46,446 nucleotides of DNA from assembly GCF_937919355.1 (NCBI RefSeq), contig NZ_CALFSA010000105.1:1-46446 (forward strand). The letters run 5' to 3'. The DNA comes from an uncultured Methanofollis sp. (lineage in GTDB: Archaea > Halobacteriota > Methanomicrobia > Methanomicrobiales > Methanofollaceae). Each line of letters begins with the position of its first letter. Positions within the stretch are counted from its first letter, which is position 1. Of this stretch, positions 9,000 through 17,150 are shown in pieces. The notes below the pieces were generated by a model. The model made no database searches. It was not told where the DNA came from and saw nothing but the letters and a program-made list of their open reading frames with translations. The translations under genes were made by a program, and so were the position numbers.

Positions 9000-10916
9000 T
9001 TATACAGGTCTCAGTCTGATGGCCTCACGGTCGTTGTACCTGCGGATCAGTTCCTGTGCAATGCTGCTGCTCTTTGCGAGATCGATCTCGCCCTTCTCGT
9101 TCACAGTTGCAGTAAAGAGGTACTCTTTCCCGGCAAAAACATCAACGATGGCCTCCCTGAACTCCGGGGCGATCAGGGTCAGGTGCTTCTTCTCGACGCG
9201 GAGGCGCAGGCCCTCGCTTGCGGGCATCTCCTCGACCGTCTCCTTCACCTCGGTAGGCGGGAGTTCAGAACGCGGTCTGATATCGATCCCGATCCCGATC
9301 TTGTTCACGATCCCGGCGATGTTCTTGCCGCCCCTCCCGATTGCGGCGGGGACGTCCTTGTCCTCGATATAGGCGACCGCCTTCGTGTCGCTCTTCATGA
9401 AGACGTCGACCGGTCCTGCGGTGAAACGGCCGAGTTCACGCTGGACCTCCTTTTCGGTGACCTCCCAGGCCGTCTCTTTCTCCTCGACCTCGGGGACCGT
9501 CTCTTCGACAACAGGCTCCGGAGCCTTTTTCTCCTCGACCTCCTTCACCGGCGCCCTCTCTTCGGCGACGGCCTCGATCGGCATCACGATCGTCTCGCCC
9601 TCGTACTTGAAGATCTCGAAGGCGGTCCTGCCGGTCACCGCGTCGCGCACCGTCGTCACCGGCCTGATGTGCAGACCGGGGTCCATGCCTTCAGGGACCT
9701 TGATCGAGAAATCGACGTCGTAAACTTTTTTGATCTCGCCTTTGTCCACGTAGATGATCGTCTTTATGATCTGGGGCAGGATACTCGATTCGATCCTCTC
9801 GAAGAAACGCTGGACCGCGTCTTTCACTTCCATTGCATGGATCACGCCGACCATCCCGACGCCGGCGAGACGCATGTCCGCAAAGACACGGAAGTCCTCG
9901 TTCTTCCGCAGTTCGTCAAAGATCACGTAGTCAGGCCGCACGAGCAGGAGCACTTCGGCAGTGTTCTCCATGCTCCCTTCGAGAGCGGTGTACTGGGTGA
10001 TGTTGTCCGGCACCTGGAGATCGCGCGGTGCCTCCATTGTTTTGACGATGAAATCGTTCTCCGCGAGGAACGTAGCGATGCTCTGGGCGAGTGTGCTCTT
10101 CCCGGCACCGGGCGGACCGGCAATGAGAACACCCTGGCGGACGTCTGTGATCCGCTCCTTAATCAGGTCGGCCATGGCGTACCTCTCGAGAGCCACGTCC
10201 CTGATCGGCCTGACCGCCGTGATCTCCATCCCGTCGGCGAAAGGCCTGCGGGCGATCGCGATCCTGATCGACCCGATCTGCACGACGGTGATACCGCGCC
10301 TCTCGATCTCGATGAAGCCGTCCGGGTCGCGCTTCGCCCGTTCCAGAACCTCCTGCGCCATCGTACGGAGTTCATACTCCGTCATGGGGTTCTCGCGGAG
10401 CTGCACCAGCCGCATCTTCTGCATCGTCCCCTTCTTCGCCACCGGCGGGACGCGTTCTTTGAGGTGGACGGCGATCGTCTCCTCGTCGAAGTACTGGTCG
10501 AGCATGAGAGGGGTACACTCCCCGACCTGAGGCTTCATGTACTGGACGTCGATCCCCTTTGCCTTTGCGACCTCTGACTGGACAACGTCGCTCGTGACAA
10601 ACCTGGCGTCATATTCAATGGCGACGTTCCTGATCAGGGCATCGATCTCACCGCCGCTTGCGAGTTTGACCTGGTTGAGGCTCGGGCGTTCGCCAACATA
10701 TCGGAGTTCTATAGTCCCCTCGCCTGCCATCCTGGAGAGGTTCTGCAGTTCAGTCAGTCCGGAGAAACCGATCTCGCGGCCCTGGTTTGCCTGGGCCTCG
10801 AGTTCTGCTACGACCGCTTCCGGAACGATTATTGTCGATCCCCTATATTCACCAGTTTTTATCATCTGGGTGATGCGTCCGTCTATGACGACACTCGTAT
10901 CAGGTACTATTTTCAT
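9000..10916 (-). CDS. PIN domain / PilT-like ATPase with C-terminal KH domain
   Basis: A 638-residue protein of the archaeal PINc-ATPase family (COG1855 type). Residues 1-140 form a PIN nuclease-like domain with acidic residues in VPDTSVVIDGR and GGEIDALIRN. A central secretion-type ATPase follows, with Walker A GPPGAGKST at about 267-275 and DYVIFDELRKNEDF in the Walker B region. After an acidic, Glu-rich linker (about 440-495) comes a KH-like RNA-binding segment with GRGGKN (about 530). The domain order suggests an RNA-associated nuclease or remodelling ATPase rather than a pilus motor; function in archaea is not established. GGTGA seven bases before the ATG supports the start. It lies between hisI and leuS in a same-strand run. 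Confidence 0.88.
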   Translation of the reverse strand: MKIVPDTSVVIDGRITQMIKTGEYRGSTIIVPEAVVAELEAQANQGREIGFSGLTELQNLSRMAGEGTIELRYVGERPSLNQVKLASGGEIDALIRNVAIEYDARFVTSDVVQSEVAKAKGIDVQYMKPQVGECTPLMLDQYFDEETIAVHLKERVPPVAKKGTMQKMRLVQLRENPMTEYELRTMAQEVLERAKRDPDGFIEIERRGITVVQIGSIRIAIARRPFADGMEITAVRPIRDVALERYAMADLIKERITDVRQGVLIAGPPGAGKSTLAQSIATFLAENDFIVKTMEAPRDLQVPDNITQYTALEGSMENTAEVLLLVRPDYVIFDELRKNEDFRVFADMRLAGVGMVGVIHAMEVKDAVQRFFERIESSILPQIIKTIIYVDKGEIKKVYDVDFSIKVPEGMDPGLHIRPVTTVRDAVTGRTAFEIFKYEGETIVMPIEAVAEERAPVKEVEEKKAPEPVVEETVPEVEEKETAWEVTEKEVQRELGRFTAGPVDVFMKSDTKAVAYIEDKDVPAAIGRGGKNIAGIVNKIGIGIDIRPRSELPPTEVKETVEEMPASEGLRLRVEKKHLTLIAPEFREAIVDVFAGKEYLFTATVNEKGEIDLAKSSSIAQELIRRYNDREAIRLRPV

Positions 10917-10943
10917 AAAAAATTCACCATATTCTACGTGTCT

Positions 10944-11309
10944 TTATCCTTTATTAGCATATACATCTGCAGGATCGAAGAGCGGTGCGGTGATCTCCCT
11001 CCCCTCGATCGTGCGGTAAAAGCAGGAATAGTGCCCGGTATGGCAGGCGGCACCCTTCTGCCGCACGAGGTACAGGAGAGTATCGGCGTCGCAGTCGACC
11101 CGCACCTCCACGACCTCCTGCACGTTCCCGCTCTCCTCCCCCTTCTTCCAGATCTTCTGCCTGCTGCGCGACCAGTAGTGGGCAAACCCCGTCTCTCCTG
11201 TCAGCCTCACCGCCTCCTCATTTGCCCAGGCGAGCATCAGCACCTCGTGCGTCTCGACGTCCTGCACGACGACCGGGACAAGGCCGTTTGTGTAGCTCAG
11301 TTCCATCAT
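10944..11309 (-). CDS. hisI: Phosphoribosyl-AMP cyclohydrolase
   Basis: A 121-residue HisI that opens the purine ring of phosphoribosyl-AMP in histidine biosynthesis. Family motifs are clear: LMLAWANEEA, HYWSRSRQKIWKKGEESGN, and the metal-binding block CDADTLLYLV followed by AACHTGHYSCFYR. It stands alone without a HisE fusion, as is common in archaea. Its ATG overlaps the stop codon of the prepilin peptidase gene (ATGA), so the two are translationally coupled. The adjacent Met2 is an equally possible start. Confidence 0.96.
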   Translation of the reverse strand: MMELSYTNGLVPVVVQDVETHEVLMLAWANEEAVRLTGETGFAHYWSRSRQKIWKKGEESGNVQEVVEVRVDCDADTLLYLVRQKGAACHTGHYSCFYRTIEGREITAPLFDPADVYANKG

Positions 11310-12103
11310 CAGACTCCTGCAAGTACCCGTATGATCATAAAGAGCAGGTCGCCGATAAAAAGTGCCGTGACGAAACCGGCGGTGATCGGGATAATGAAGG
11401 GGACCGCATAACTGATCCAGACCTTCCCCGCCTTCCTGTACAGGGCGAGTTCCCGCGCGTATCTCTCAGGGTGTTCGCGGAGGTCTTTTGTGTACATCCG
11501 CCTCTCGCCGCCCCGCACAGTCCTTTTCAGGGACTCGCGGAGTTTGAGGAAGCGGCGTGTGACCGTCCCGTCCTCCTCTTCCGTGATCTCCTCCATCACG
11601 AATCCGAAGTGTTTCCTGATCTCCGCACCCTCCACCGGATACCCGAAGAACATGTACGGGAAGGGCGCCCTGTTCCCCCGGACAATATTGTACACGCAGA
11701 GGGCGAGGGGCGCCACGAGGTTGAGGAGGAGTGCGTCCGTGATCACCGAGAAGGGGAAGAAACCCATGGGCGGGACGCCGAGGATGGGTTCGACAGGGAA
11801 GGCCGGGATGCAGAGGCAGAGAAAGATCAGGGCCCAGGCGTCGGCGCCGCCGAAGAGGTGGAGCATGCCGAAGGTGTAGAAGACGGCGGCGAAGACCAGG
11901 GAGAGCGCGAAGAAGTACAGCGCCGTGCCGGCAAGACCGCCGGTGACGAGACCGGCATAAAATATGGCGGCACAGGGCCCTGCCACCACAAGCATCGGGT
12001 ACCATGTGCGGAAGGGTACCCGCCGCTCACGGTGGTCGAGAACAGACGCATAGAAGAGCGTTGCACCCACTGCAAGAGATGCGATGACCAGAGGAAGAAT
12101 CAT
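11309..12103 (-). CDS. A24-type prepilin peptidase, EppA/FlaK-like
   Basis: A 264-residue polytopic membrane protein of the aspartic prepilin peptidase family. The catalytic aspartates are probably Asp23 in VLDHRERRVP and Asp88 in LFGGADAWAL, a variant of the GxGD motif. Several membrane segments span residues 1-135. A charged cytoplasmic stretch (about 160-230) precedes a final hydrophobic hairpin (about 236-262), as in the longer archaeal EppA-type enzymes. It would process type III (archaeal) signal peptides of pilins or archaellins. The gene is divergent from the hydrogenase operon, and the pilus ATPase and membrane genes that would need it lie beyond that operon. No pilin gene is visible in the window. 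AGGTG sits close before the ATG. Confidence 0.83.
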   Translation of the reverse strand: MILPLVIASLAVGATLFYASVLDHRERRVPFRTWYPMLVVAGPCAAIFYAGLVTGGLAGTALYFFALSLVFAAVFYTFGMLHLFGGADAWALIFLCLCIPAFPVEPILGVPPMGFFPFSVITDALLLNLVAPLALCVYNIVRGNRAPFPYMFFGYPVEGAEIRKHFGFVMEEITEEEDGTVTRRFLKLRESLKRTVRGGERRMYTKDLREHPERYARELALYRKAGKVWISYAVPFIIPITAGFVTALFIGDLLFMIIRVLAGV

Positions 12104-12157
12104 GACACCTATTTCTTATATTTTCATCCCTTTTTAAGGATAACTATTTTCAATACA

Positions 12158-12195
12158 TTTTAATACTGTGAGATAGGAGAATTGTATCATTCTCC
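12158..12195 (+). promoter_or_regulatory. Hydrogenase operon promoter with inverted repeat
   Basis: TTTTAATA at 12158-12165 is a plausible TATA box, putting the transcript start near 12187. A perfect inverted repeat GGAGAAT-TGTATC-ATTCTCC at 12176-12195 spans that point, as expected of a repressor operator or a leader hairpin. The divergent prepilin peptidase gene has its own TATA-like CTTAAAAAG (12132-12140, minus strand), so one bound regulator could affect both directions. Confidence 0.5.
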
Positions 12196-12215
12196 GTTTG
12201 AATCCGGTGGTGTGT

Positions 12216-12461
12216 GTGATAGAGATAACTGTCGATTCAACGGCCTGCAAAGGATGCGGTCTTTGTGTGAAGGACTGCCCGATGCGGGTCTACGAACTCA
12301 AGGACGGAAAAAGTGTACCTATCCGTCCTGAAAACTGTATGGGCTGTCTCTCCTGCCATGAGATCTGCCCTGCCCAGGCGCTGGAACACCGGGGTGTCTA
12401 CCCCTCGAAACGCCACTACGTCGATATCCGTGTCTGCGAGATGCTCAACCGGGTGATCTGA
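12216..12461 (+). CDS. Small 2x[4Fe-4S] ferredoxin of the hydrogenase operon
   Basis: A protein of about 81 residues with two classical clusters, CKGCGLCVKDCP and CMGCLSCHEICP, followed by a short tail (SKRHYVDIRVCEMLNRVI). It probably passes electrons to or from the hydrogenase encoded two genes downstream. The frame is open to a TTG at 12198. The GTG at 12216 is preferred because GGTGGT lies just upstream and the protein then begins VIEITVDSTACKGCG. Its stop overlaps the ATG of the V4R gene (TGATG). It is the first gene of the operon. Confidence 0.9.
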   Translation: MIEITVDSTACKGCGLCVKDCPMRVYELKDGKSVPIRPENCMGCLSCHEICPAQALEHRGVYPSKRHYVDIRVCEMLNRVI

Positions 12462-13024
12462 TGGTCGATACCACTGCGAATGAGATGAACAAACAGTTCC
12501 AGGCAGGTGCGGTCTTCAGGGCCGAGGACGTCCCTCTCCCCTGCTCGCCGAACCCGAAGGAACTCGAGCCGACCCTCCACGGCGTCATGCACATGAACGG
12601 CATGATCATCAAGTCCCTCGAAGAGATCGCGGGCCGCGGTGCGAATGCCGTCACCTACCGCGCCGGCAAGAAGTTCGGCCACGAGACAGCGAAGTACTTC
12701 AGGAAGATCGATGACGTCGAGGAGGCCCTGCGCGAACTCTCGTACATCCTCCACGGACAGTATACCTTCGAACTCTGGAAACCCGAGGACAAGGAGGACT
12801 ACGTTGTCACCGAGAACGGCGAGACCTTCATCTTCCTGGTCTTCCACGACTGCATCGTCAGGCAGACCCTCCGCCGCAACGGCATGGACCAGGGCGGCCC
12901 CCTCTGCCAGACCCTGTACGGCTATGTCGTCGGTGCGATCGAGGAGATCACCGGGAAGCGGGCGAAACTTGAGATCGTCCACACCGGTCCGAACGCCTGC
13001 CTGAAGAAACTGATCCTGAAGTGA
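12461..13024 (+). CDS. V4R-domain protein associated with the hydrogenase
   Basis: A 187-residue soluble protein. Residues about 40-187 match the V4R (4-vinyl reductase) fold: an N-terminal GMIIKSLEEIAGRGANAV and a C-terminal block GPLCQTLYGYVVGAIEEITG ending in HTGPNACLKKLIL, with conserved cysteines. V4R domains bind small ligands or metals and occur in tetrapyrrole-related enzymes, regulators and TRAPP-like proteins. Its position between a ferredoxin and the small hydrogenase subunit suggests a sensory, maturation or cofactor role, but this is inference. It overlaps the preceding gene by one base and ends at the start region of the small-subunit gene. GGTGAT precedes the ATG. Confidence 0.82.
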   Translation: MVDTTANEMNKQFQAGAVFRAEDVPLPCSPNPKELEPTLHGVMHMNGMIIKSLEEIAGRGANAVTYRAGKKFGHETAKYFRKIDDVEEALRELSYILHGQYTFELWKPEDKEDYVVTENGETFIFLVFHDCIVRQTLRRNGMDQGGPLCQTLYGYVVGAIEEITGKRAKLEIVHTGPNACLKKLILK

Positions 13025-13032
13025 TGATGGTT

Positions 13033-13950
13033 ATGAAGATAGCAATCGAAGAACTGGCCGGGTGCTCGGGCTGCACCATCTCCGTCCTCGACCTCCACGA
13101 GGCCCTCCTCGACCTCGTCGCTCAGGCCGACATCGTCTATTCCCCCGTGATCATGGACGCAAAGGAGCCCCCTGAAGGCATCGACATCGCCTTCGTCACC
13201 GGGGCGGTGAGAAACGAGGAGAACGAGGCGCGCCTGAGACTCCTCAGAAAGCGGGCAAAGACCCTCGTCGCCTTCGGCACCTGCGCCTGCTACGGCGGGG
13301 TCTCAGGCCTCTCCATGCTTGGCAAACAGGAAGACCTTTTTGAGTGCGTCTACCACGGCGTCGAGACCGCGGCCGCGGGGAACGTCGTCCCCACCGATGT
13401 CCCGCCCTTCCTGTACCGGGCCTTCGCCGTCGGCGACCTTGTGAAGGTGGACTACTATATCACCGGGTGTCCGCCGAAGGAGGCGTTCCTGAGAGAGATC
13501 CTGCCGGCCCTCGTGACCGGGAACAAGATCGCCCTCTCCAAGAAATCGGTCTGCTCCGAGTGCGACCGGAAGATGGGCGACGTCAAGGACTGGCACCTGA
13601 AGAGGCGCTATGAAGGTACTCCCGACCGCGAGCACTGCCTCCTCACCCAGGGTTACCTCTGCCTCGGATCGGTCACCTTCGGCCGGTGCCACGCCTCCTG
13701 CCCGCACAACAACGTCCCCTGTCACGGCTGCAACGGCCCCTCCCTCGACATACTCAGGGAACCATGCCGTGACATCTACAATATGATGGTGAAGAGGATC
13801 GTCGACCTCACCGACCTCCCGGAGAAGGAGGTGGAGAAGGAGATCTACGACGTGGCCCACACCATGTACCCCTTCACCATCGGGAGCCTGATCATGGAAG
13901 ACAAAGAGATCTCAAAGATTCGCGACCTCGTGAAGGGGGCAGGGAATTGA
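13033..13950 (+). CDS. [NiFe] hydrogenase small subunit, MvhG/VhuG-like
   Basis: About 305 residues. Proximal-cluster ligands are present in ELAGCSGC, AFGTCACYGG and ITGCPPKEAF. A second set of cysteines (SVCSEC, CLLTQGYLCLG, GRCHASCP, VPCHGCNGPS) fits two further iron-sulfur clusters, as in F420-non-reducing (MvhG/VhuG, group 3c) small subunits. There is no Tat signal, so the enzyme is cytoplasmic. Several in-frame starts exist (13021 GTG, 13024, 13027, 13033); 13033 gives the family-typical MKIAIEELAGCSGC. The stop overlaps the large-subunit start. MvhD and the HdrABC genes that normally accompany such a subunit are absent here. Confidence 0.92.
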   Translation: MKIAIEELAGCSGCTISVLDLHEALLDLVAQADIVYSPVIMDAKEPPEGIDIAFVTGAVRNEENEARLRLLRKRAKTLVAFGTCACYGGVSGLSMLGKQEDLFECVYHGVETAAAGNVVPTDVPPFLYRAFAVGDLVKVDYYITGCPPKEAFLREILPALVTGNKIALSKKSVCSECDRKMGDVKDWHLKRRYEGTPDREHCLLTQGYLCLGSVTFGRCHASCPHNNVPCHGCNGPSLDILREPCRDIYNMMVKRIVDLTDLPEKEVEKEIYDVAHTMYPFTIGSLIMEDKEISKIRDLVKGAGN

Positions 13951-15350
13951 CGCGCCTGACAATATCCCCGGTGACCAGGGTCGAAGGACACGCTGAGGTG
14001 CGGATCGAACTCGACGAGAAGGGCGAGGTCCAGAACGCCCACTTCAACGTCGTCGAACTCCGCGGCTTCGAGAAGTTCCTGATCGGTGCGGCCGTCGAGG
14101 AGGCCCCTCGTATCACCCCGCGGATCTGCGGCATCTGCCCCACCTCCCACCACTTGGCGGCGGCGATGGCAACCGACCAGATCTTCGGCGCCGAACTGCC
14201 TGCCACCGCGAAAAAACTCAGGGAACTCCTGATGGCCGGGCAGTACATCCACTCGCATGCCCTCCACTTCTTCATGCTCGCCGCCCCCGACTTCCTCCTC
14301 GGCGACGCCCCGGCAGAGGAGAGGAACGTCATCGGGCTTGCGAAGAAGGCGCCGGAGATCGCAAAGAAGGCGATCGAGGTGAGAAAACTCGGCCAGAGGA
14401 TCACGGAAGCCGTCGGCGGCAAACCGATCCACCCGAGCAATGCGATCCCCGGCGGCATGTCCCGCCCCCTCTCCGAAGACCAGCGCCAGACACTCCTTAC
14501 CTCTGCGAAGGCTGGCCTTGCCGTCGCCGAAGAGGGGTGGGAGACAGCCCGGGGGATCATGGACGGCGTCGACCTCTCCCTCGGTGCAGTCGAGACGGCT
14601 TTCATGGGCCTCTCTGATAACGGCGTCCACAGCGTTATCGGGGGCGAGGTCAGGGTCATCGGGAGAGATGGTTCCCCCGCGGGATCGTTCACCGGTGCGG
14701 ACTACGCCCGGCAGATCCAGGAGTACTCGGAGGACTGGTCGTACCTGAAGTTCTGCCGCCTTGCGAACGGCGACCCCTACCGGGTCGGCCCCCTTGCGAG
14801 GCTGAACATCGTGCAGTCCATGGGCACGCCGAAGGCCGACGCCGCCCTGGCCCAGTTCCGTGAGACCTTCGGCGCCTGCACCCAGACGACCCTTGCCTAC
14901 AACATCGCGCGCTACGTCGAGTTCCTCGGCGCCTGCGAGAAGGCCGTCGCCCTCCTCGAAGACCGCGCCATCACCGGCACCGACGTCAGGACGCCGGTCA
15001 CCGGCGTTGCGGCGAAGCGGGGCGTCGGGATCGTCGAGGCCCCGCGCGGCACCCTCATCCACGACTACACCGTGGACGACCAGGGCATGATCGAGAAGTG
15101 TAACCTCATCGTCGCCACCTGCCAGAACAACTACGCGATGGACCGGGGCATCGAGGACGCTGCACGCAAGGTGATCGTCAACGGTGAACTGACCGAAGCG
15201 GCATCGAACAGGATCGAAACCGTCATCCGTGCCTATGATCCATGCATCTCCTGTGCAACTCATGCTATAGGCCGGATGCCGATGCGTATCAGGGTGGTGC
15301 GGAGGTCGGGCAGTGGCCAGGAGATCATTCAGGAGAAGGAAGTGAATTGA
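13947..15350 (+). CDS. [NiFe] hydrogenase large subunit, group 3-like
   Basis: A 467-residue catalytic subunit. It opens with the conserved ISPVTRVEGHAEVRIELDEKG. The N-terminal nickel motif is RICGICPTSHH and the C-terminal one is DPCISCATHAIGRMP, so all four nickel-ligand cysteines are present and the protein looks active. About 30 residues follow DPCISCATH, as in group 3 enzymes that may or may not be cleaved by a protease. The TTG start at 13947 overlaps the small-subunit stop, with GGGGGC upstream. Roadblock and DUF2226-like genes follow immediately, an unusual setting. Catalysis (H2 oxidation or evolution) versus H2 sensing cannot be decided from sequence alone. Confidence 0.93.
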   Translation: MTRLTISPVTRVEGHAEVRIELDEKGEVQNAHFNVVELRGFEKFLIGAAVEEAPRITPRICGICPTSHHLAAAMATDQIFGAELPATAKKLRELLMAGQYIHSHALHFFMLAAPDFLLGDAPAEERNVIGLAKKAPEIAKKAIEVRKLGQRITEAVGGKPIHPSNAIPGGMSRPLSEDQRQTLLTSAKAGLAVAEEGWETARGIMDGVDLSLGAVETAFMGLSDNGVHSVIGGEVRVIGRDGSPAGSFTGADYARQIQEYSEDWSYLKFCRLANGDPYRVGPLARLNIVQSMGTPKADAALAQFRETFGACTQTTLAYNIARYVEFLGACEKAVALLEDRAITGTDVRTPVTGVAAKRGVGIVEAPRGTLIHDYTVDDQGMIEKCNLIVATCQNNYAMDRGIEDAARKVIVNGELTEAASNRIETVIRAYDPCISCATHAIGRMPMRIRVVRRSGSGQEIIQEKEVN

Positions 15351-15351
15351 A

Positions 15352-15705
15352 ATGGAGATGCTCAAACAGATCTTGACGGAGTTTCTCAGGCTTGACGGTG
15401 TGACTGCGGCTGTCGTCGTCGGCAGGGACGGGTTTGTGATCGAAGACGCGATCTCGGGGGATATCGACACCGATGCCCTCGGTGCCATGGCATCGACGGG
15501 CATGGGTACCTCTGAGGCGATGGGTTCCGAACTCGGGAAGGGAAACCTCAACCAGATGCTTGTCGAACTGGAGAACGGCCCCATCCTCCTCTCGCCTCTC
15601 TCCGATGACGAACTCATCGCCATCGTCGCCGGTGGCGGTGCCAACATCGGCAGGATCCGCTACGAACTGAAGAAGAATAAGGAACGGATCGTCGCAGCAC
15701 TGTAG
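15352..15705 (+). CDS. Roadblock/LC7-domain protein
   Basis: A 117-residue single-domain Roadblock/LC7 protein: a helix (MLKQILTEFLRLDGVTAAVV), a strand with GRDGFVIEDA, a second helix region (DALGAMASTGMGTSEAMG) and the closing PLSDDELIAIVAGGGANIGR. In bacteria such proteins (MglB type) regulate Ras-like GTPases and polarity; in archaea they commonly lie beside signalling genes. It starts one base after the large-subunit stop, indicating coexpression with the hydrogenase. No Ras-like GTPase is encoded nearby; the closest nucleotide-binding partner is the MinD-like ATPase at 17151. Confidence 0.9.
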   Translation: MEMLKQILTEFLRLDGVTAAVVVGRDGFVIEDAISGDIDTDALGAMASTGMGTSEAMGSELGKGNLNQMLVELENGPILLSPLSDDELIAIVAGGGANIGRIRYELKKNKERIVAAL

Positions 15706-15715
15706 AGTACGTATC

Positions 15716-16435
15716 ATGATGTTGCCTGATGGGAAGACCTTCGGGAGCATGTCGGCCCCCCTCACCGAGGTGCTGCCATTCACCGAAGCGTTCTACGCCA
15801 TTGTGCGGGTACGCACAGACAACGGCGAGGGCTTCGTCCTCTCGGATAAGGGAAGAGCGGTCGCTGCCTGGTGGCGGGATGGGACGAAGGAATTGAGGGG
15901 CGAGTTTGCTCTCGCCCGCCTCCTTGCCGAAGCGTCTCTCCCGTGCAATCTCAGCAGGTACGGGGATGAAGAGTATGCCCTCGCTCTGGAAAGGTGCCGG
16001 GATGCGGGATACCTTACCGGATGGGAGAGCCCTGACAGGGAGGAGGCGGCCCCCGCGAGTACGTACTCCGAACCCGCGGCCCCTGCTCCTGCAGAGCCTG
16101 CGGTGCCAGAACTGACAGAGGAGTCCCTCCAGCTTATCCATTCCCAGCCGGGGGTCGTCGCCGTATCGGCGTTCTACGAGGGTTTTGCCGTCCAGTCTGT
16201 CGGTGCGACCGACTTCGAACGTATCGCCGCCATCTCCGAGGACCTCCTCAGGGCCGGCCTGAAGATCGCAAGTGATATGGATATGGGTGGCCTTGAAGAG
16301 ATCATCCTGGAGACGCCGGGCGGAAAACTGATCATCGCCCCCTTCGGTGACCTCTCCCTCTGCGTCCTCACCGCCGCCAATGCCAACCTGGGCCTTGTGC
16401 GGGTCGCCCTGCGGAGCATCAGGTGGAGGGGATAA
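15716..16435 (+). CDS. DUF2226-like module fused to a second Roadblock-like domain
   Basis: A 239-residue protein in two parts. Residues 1-105 (MMLPDGKTFGSMSA..., GFVLSDKGRAVAAWWRDG) resemble DUF2226-type archaeal proteins, with a strand-turn-strand holding a display-like DKG motif. A Pro/Ala-rich linker (about 110-140) leads to a Roadblock/LC7-like domain (about 142-237: ESLQLIHSQPGVVAVSAFYE, FERIAAISEDLL, PFGDLSLCVLTAANANLG). It may pair with the free Roadblock protein just upstream. The annotation rests on pattern resemblance; molecular function is unknown. The ATG is doubled (ATGATG) and lies 10 bases after the previous stop. Confidence 0.72.
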   Translation: MMLPDGKTFGSMSAPLTEVLPFTEAFYAIVRVRTDNGEGFVLSDKGRAVAAWWRDGTKELRGEFALARLLAEASLPCNLSRYGDEEYALALERCRDAGYLTGWESPDREEAAPASTYSEPAAPAPAEPAVPELTEESLQLIHSQPGVVAVSAFYEGFAVQSVGATDFERIAAISEDLLRAGLKIASDMDMGGLEEIILETPGGKLIIAPFGDLSLCVLTAANANLGLVRVALRSIRWRG

Positions 16436-16439
16436 GACC

Positions 16440-17030
16440 ATGCGTCTGCCGCGCTCGGGGTCTCCCTCTGTCACCCGTGCCCTGCCCCTCGGGGCCCTCA
16501 TCACCGGGTGCCGGACGGAGAACTTCACCGGTGCCGTCACCTGTATGCTGCGCGGCTCGCCGGCTTCTCTCCTCTTCAGGGACGGTGTGCCTGTCTGTGC
16601 AGAGTATGGCAGGGTCACGGGCGTCCGGGCGCTGGAGGAGATGGAGAAGGTGGGGGACGTCGTCACCGCGGAGATCTCTCTCTACTCCGGGGGGGAGGTC
16701 GAGGTCGCTCTCCTGTTCAACGACGCATCGAAGGTGACGACCGGGCCGTGCGAAGGCCGGCCGGCGACCACCACGATCCATGCGGTCAGGGTCGGCCAGA
16801 GGAGCCGGCCGGCTGTGGTAAAGGTGGTCAGGACTGTGGAGACCGGTGGCGATGCCCCGGTTTCGCCCCCCGTACCGACCGCCGGGGAGAAGAAGAATGT
16901 CCTCAACCCTGAGTCGGTGAAGGCTTTGAAAAAGATGCAGAAGAGTTTCATGACAGACGCATCCGATCTTCTCAAAGAGATGCATATGGAGCACCTCATT
17001 GTCAGGCCTGAAAAACGCTCGGAACGGTGA
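16440..17030 (+). CDS. DUF2226-like regulatory protein
   Basis: A 196-residue protein. Residues 1-95 (MRLPRSGSPSVTRALPLGAL, FTGAVTC, ASLLFRDGVPVCAEYG, GVRALEEME) resemble DUF2226/DUF4388-type modules found in prokaryotic signalling proteins. The middle is poorly conserved and Pro-rich. The C-terminal helix (NPESVKALKKMQKSFMTDAS..LLKEMHMEHL) is amphipathic. GGAGGGGAT overlapping the preceding stop codon fixes the ATG at 16440; the longer open frame from 16347 is not needed. This is the last gene of the hydrogenase operon: about 120 bases and a new promoter separate it from the MinD-like gene. Confidence 0.68.
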   Translation: MRLPRSGSPSVTRALPLGALITGCRTENFTGAVTCMLRGSPASLLFRDGVPVCAEYGRVTGVRALEEMEKVGDVVTAEISLYSGGEVEVALLFNDASKVTTGPCEGRPATTTIHAVRVGQRSRPAVVKVVRTVETGGDAPVSPPVPTAGEKKNVLNPESVKALKKMQKSFMTDASDLLKEMHMEHLIVRPEKRSER

Positions 17031-17102
17031 CGGATCCGAGTTATCCTGAATGTATCCTTATTTGACAATTTAAACGTCGCTATGACCACGCGACAAATTC
17101 GG

Positions 17103-17110
17103 TATATTTA
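17103..17110 (+). promoter_or_regulatory. TATA box of the MinD/pilus operon
   Basis: TATATTTA at 17103-17110 lies in an AT-rich gap after the hydrogenase operon. A start near 17130 gives a leader of about 20 bases containing AGGTGT before the TTG at 17151. A weak inverted repeat GTCGC...GCGAC (17076-17094) lies just upstream. Confidence 0.6.
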
Positions 17111-17150
17111 ATTACCATCTTTCACAATCTTTGGAGTAGAAGGTGTCGGA

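Noticed and set aside
7222..9372. Long plus-strand open frame opposite leuS
   Set aside because: It spans the antisense of leuS and the end of the neighbouring gene, has skewed composition, and both genes below it have strong family motifs.
13845..15647. 600-codon minus-strand frame opposite the hydrogenase large subunit
   Set aside because: It is the antisense of a gene with intact nickel-binding motifs; no domain or ribosome-binding site supports it.
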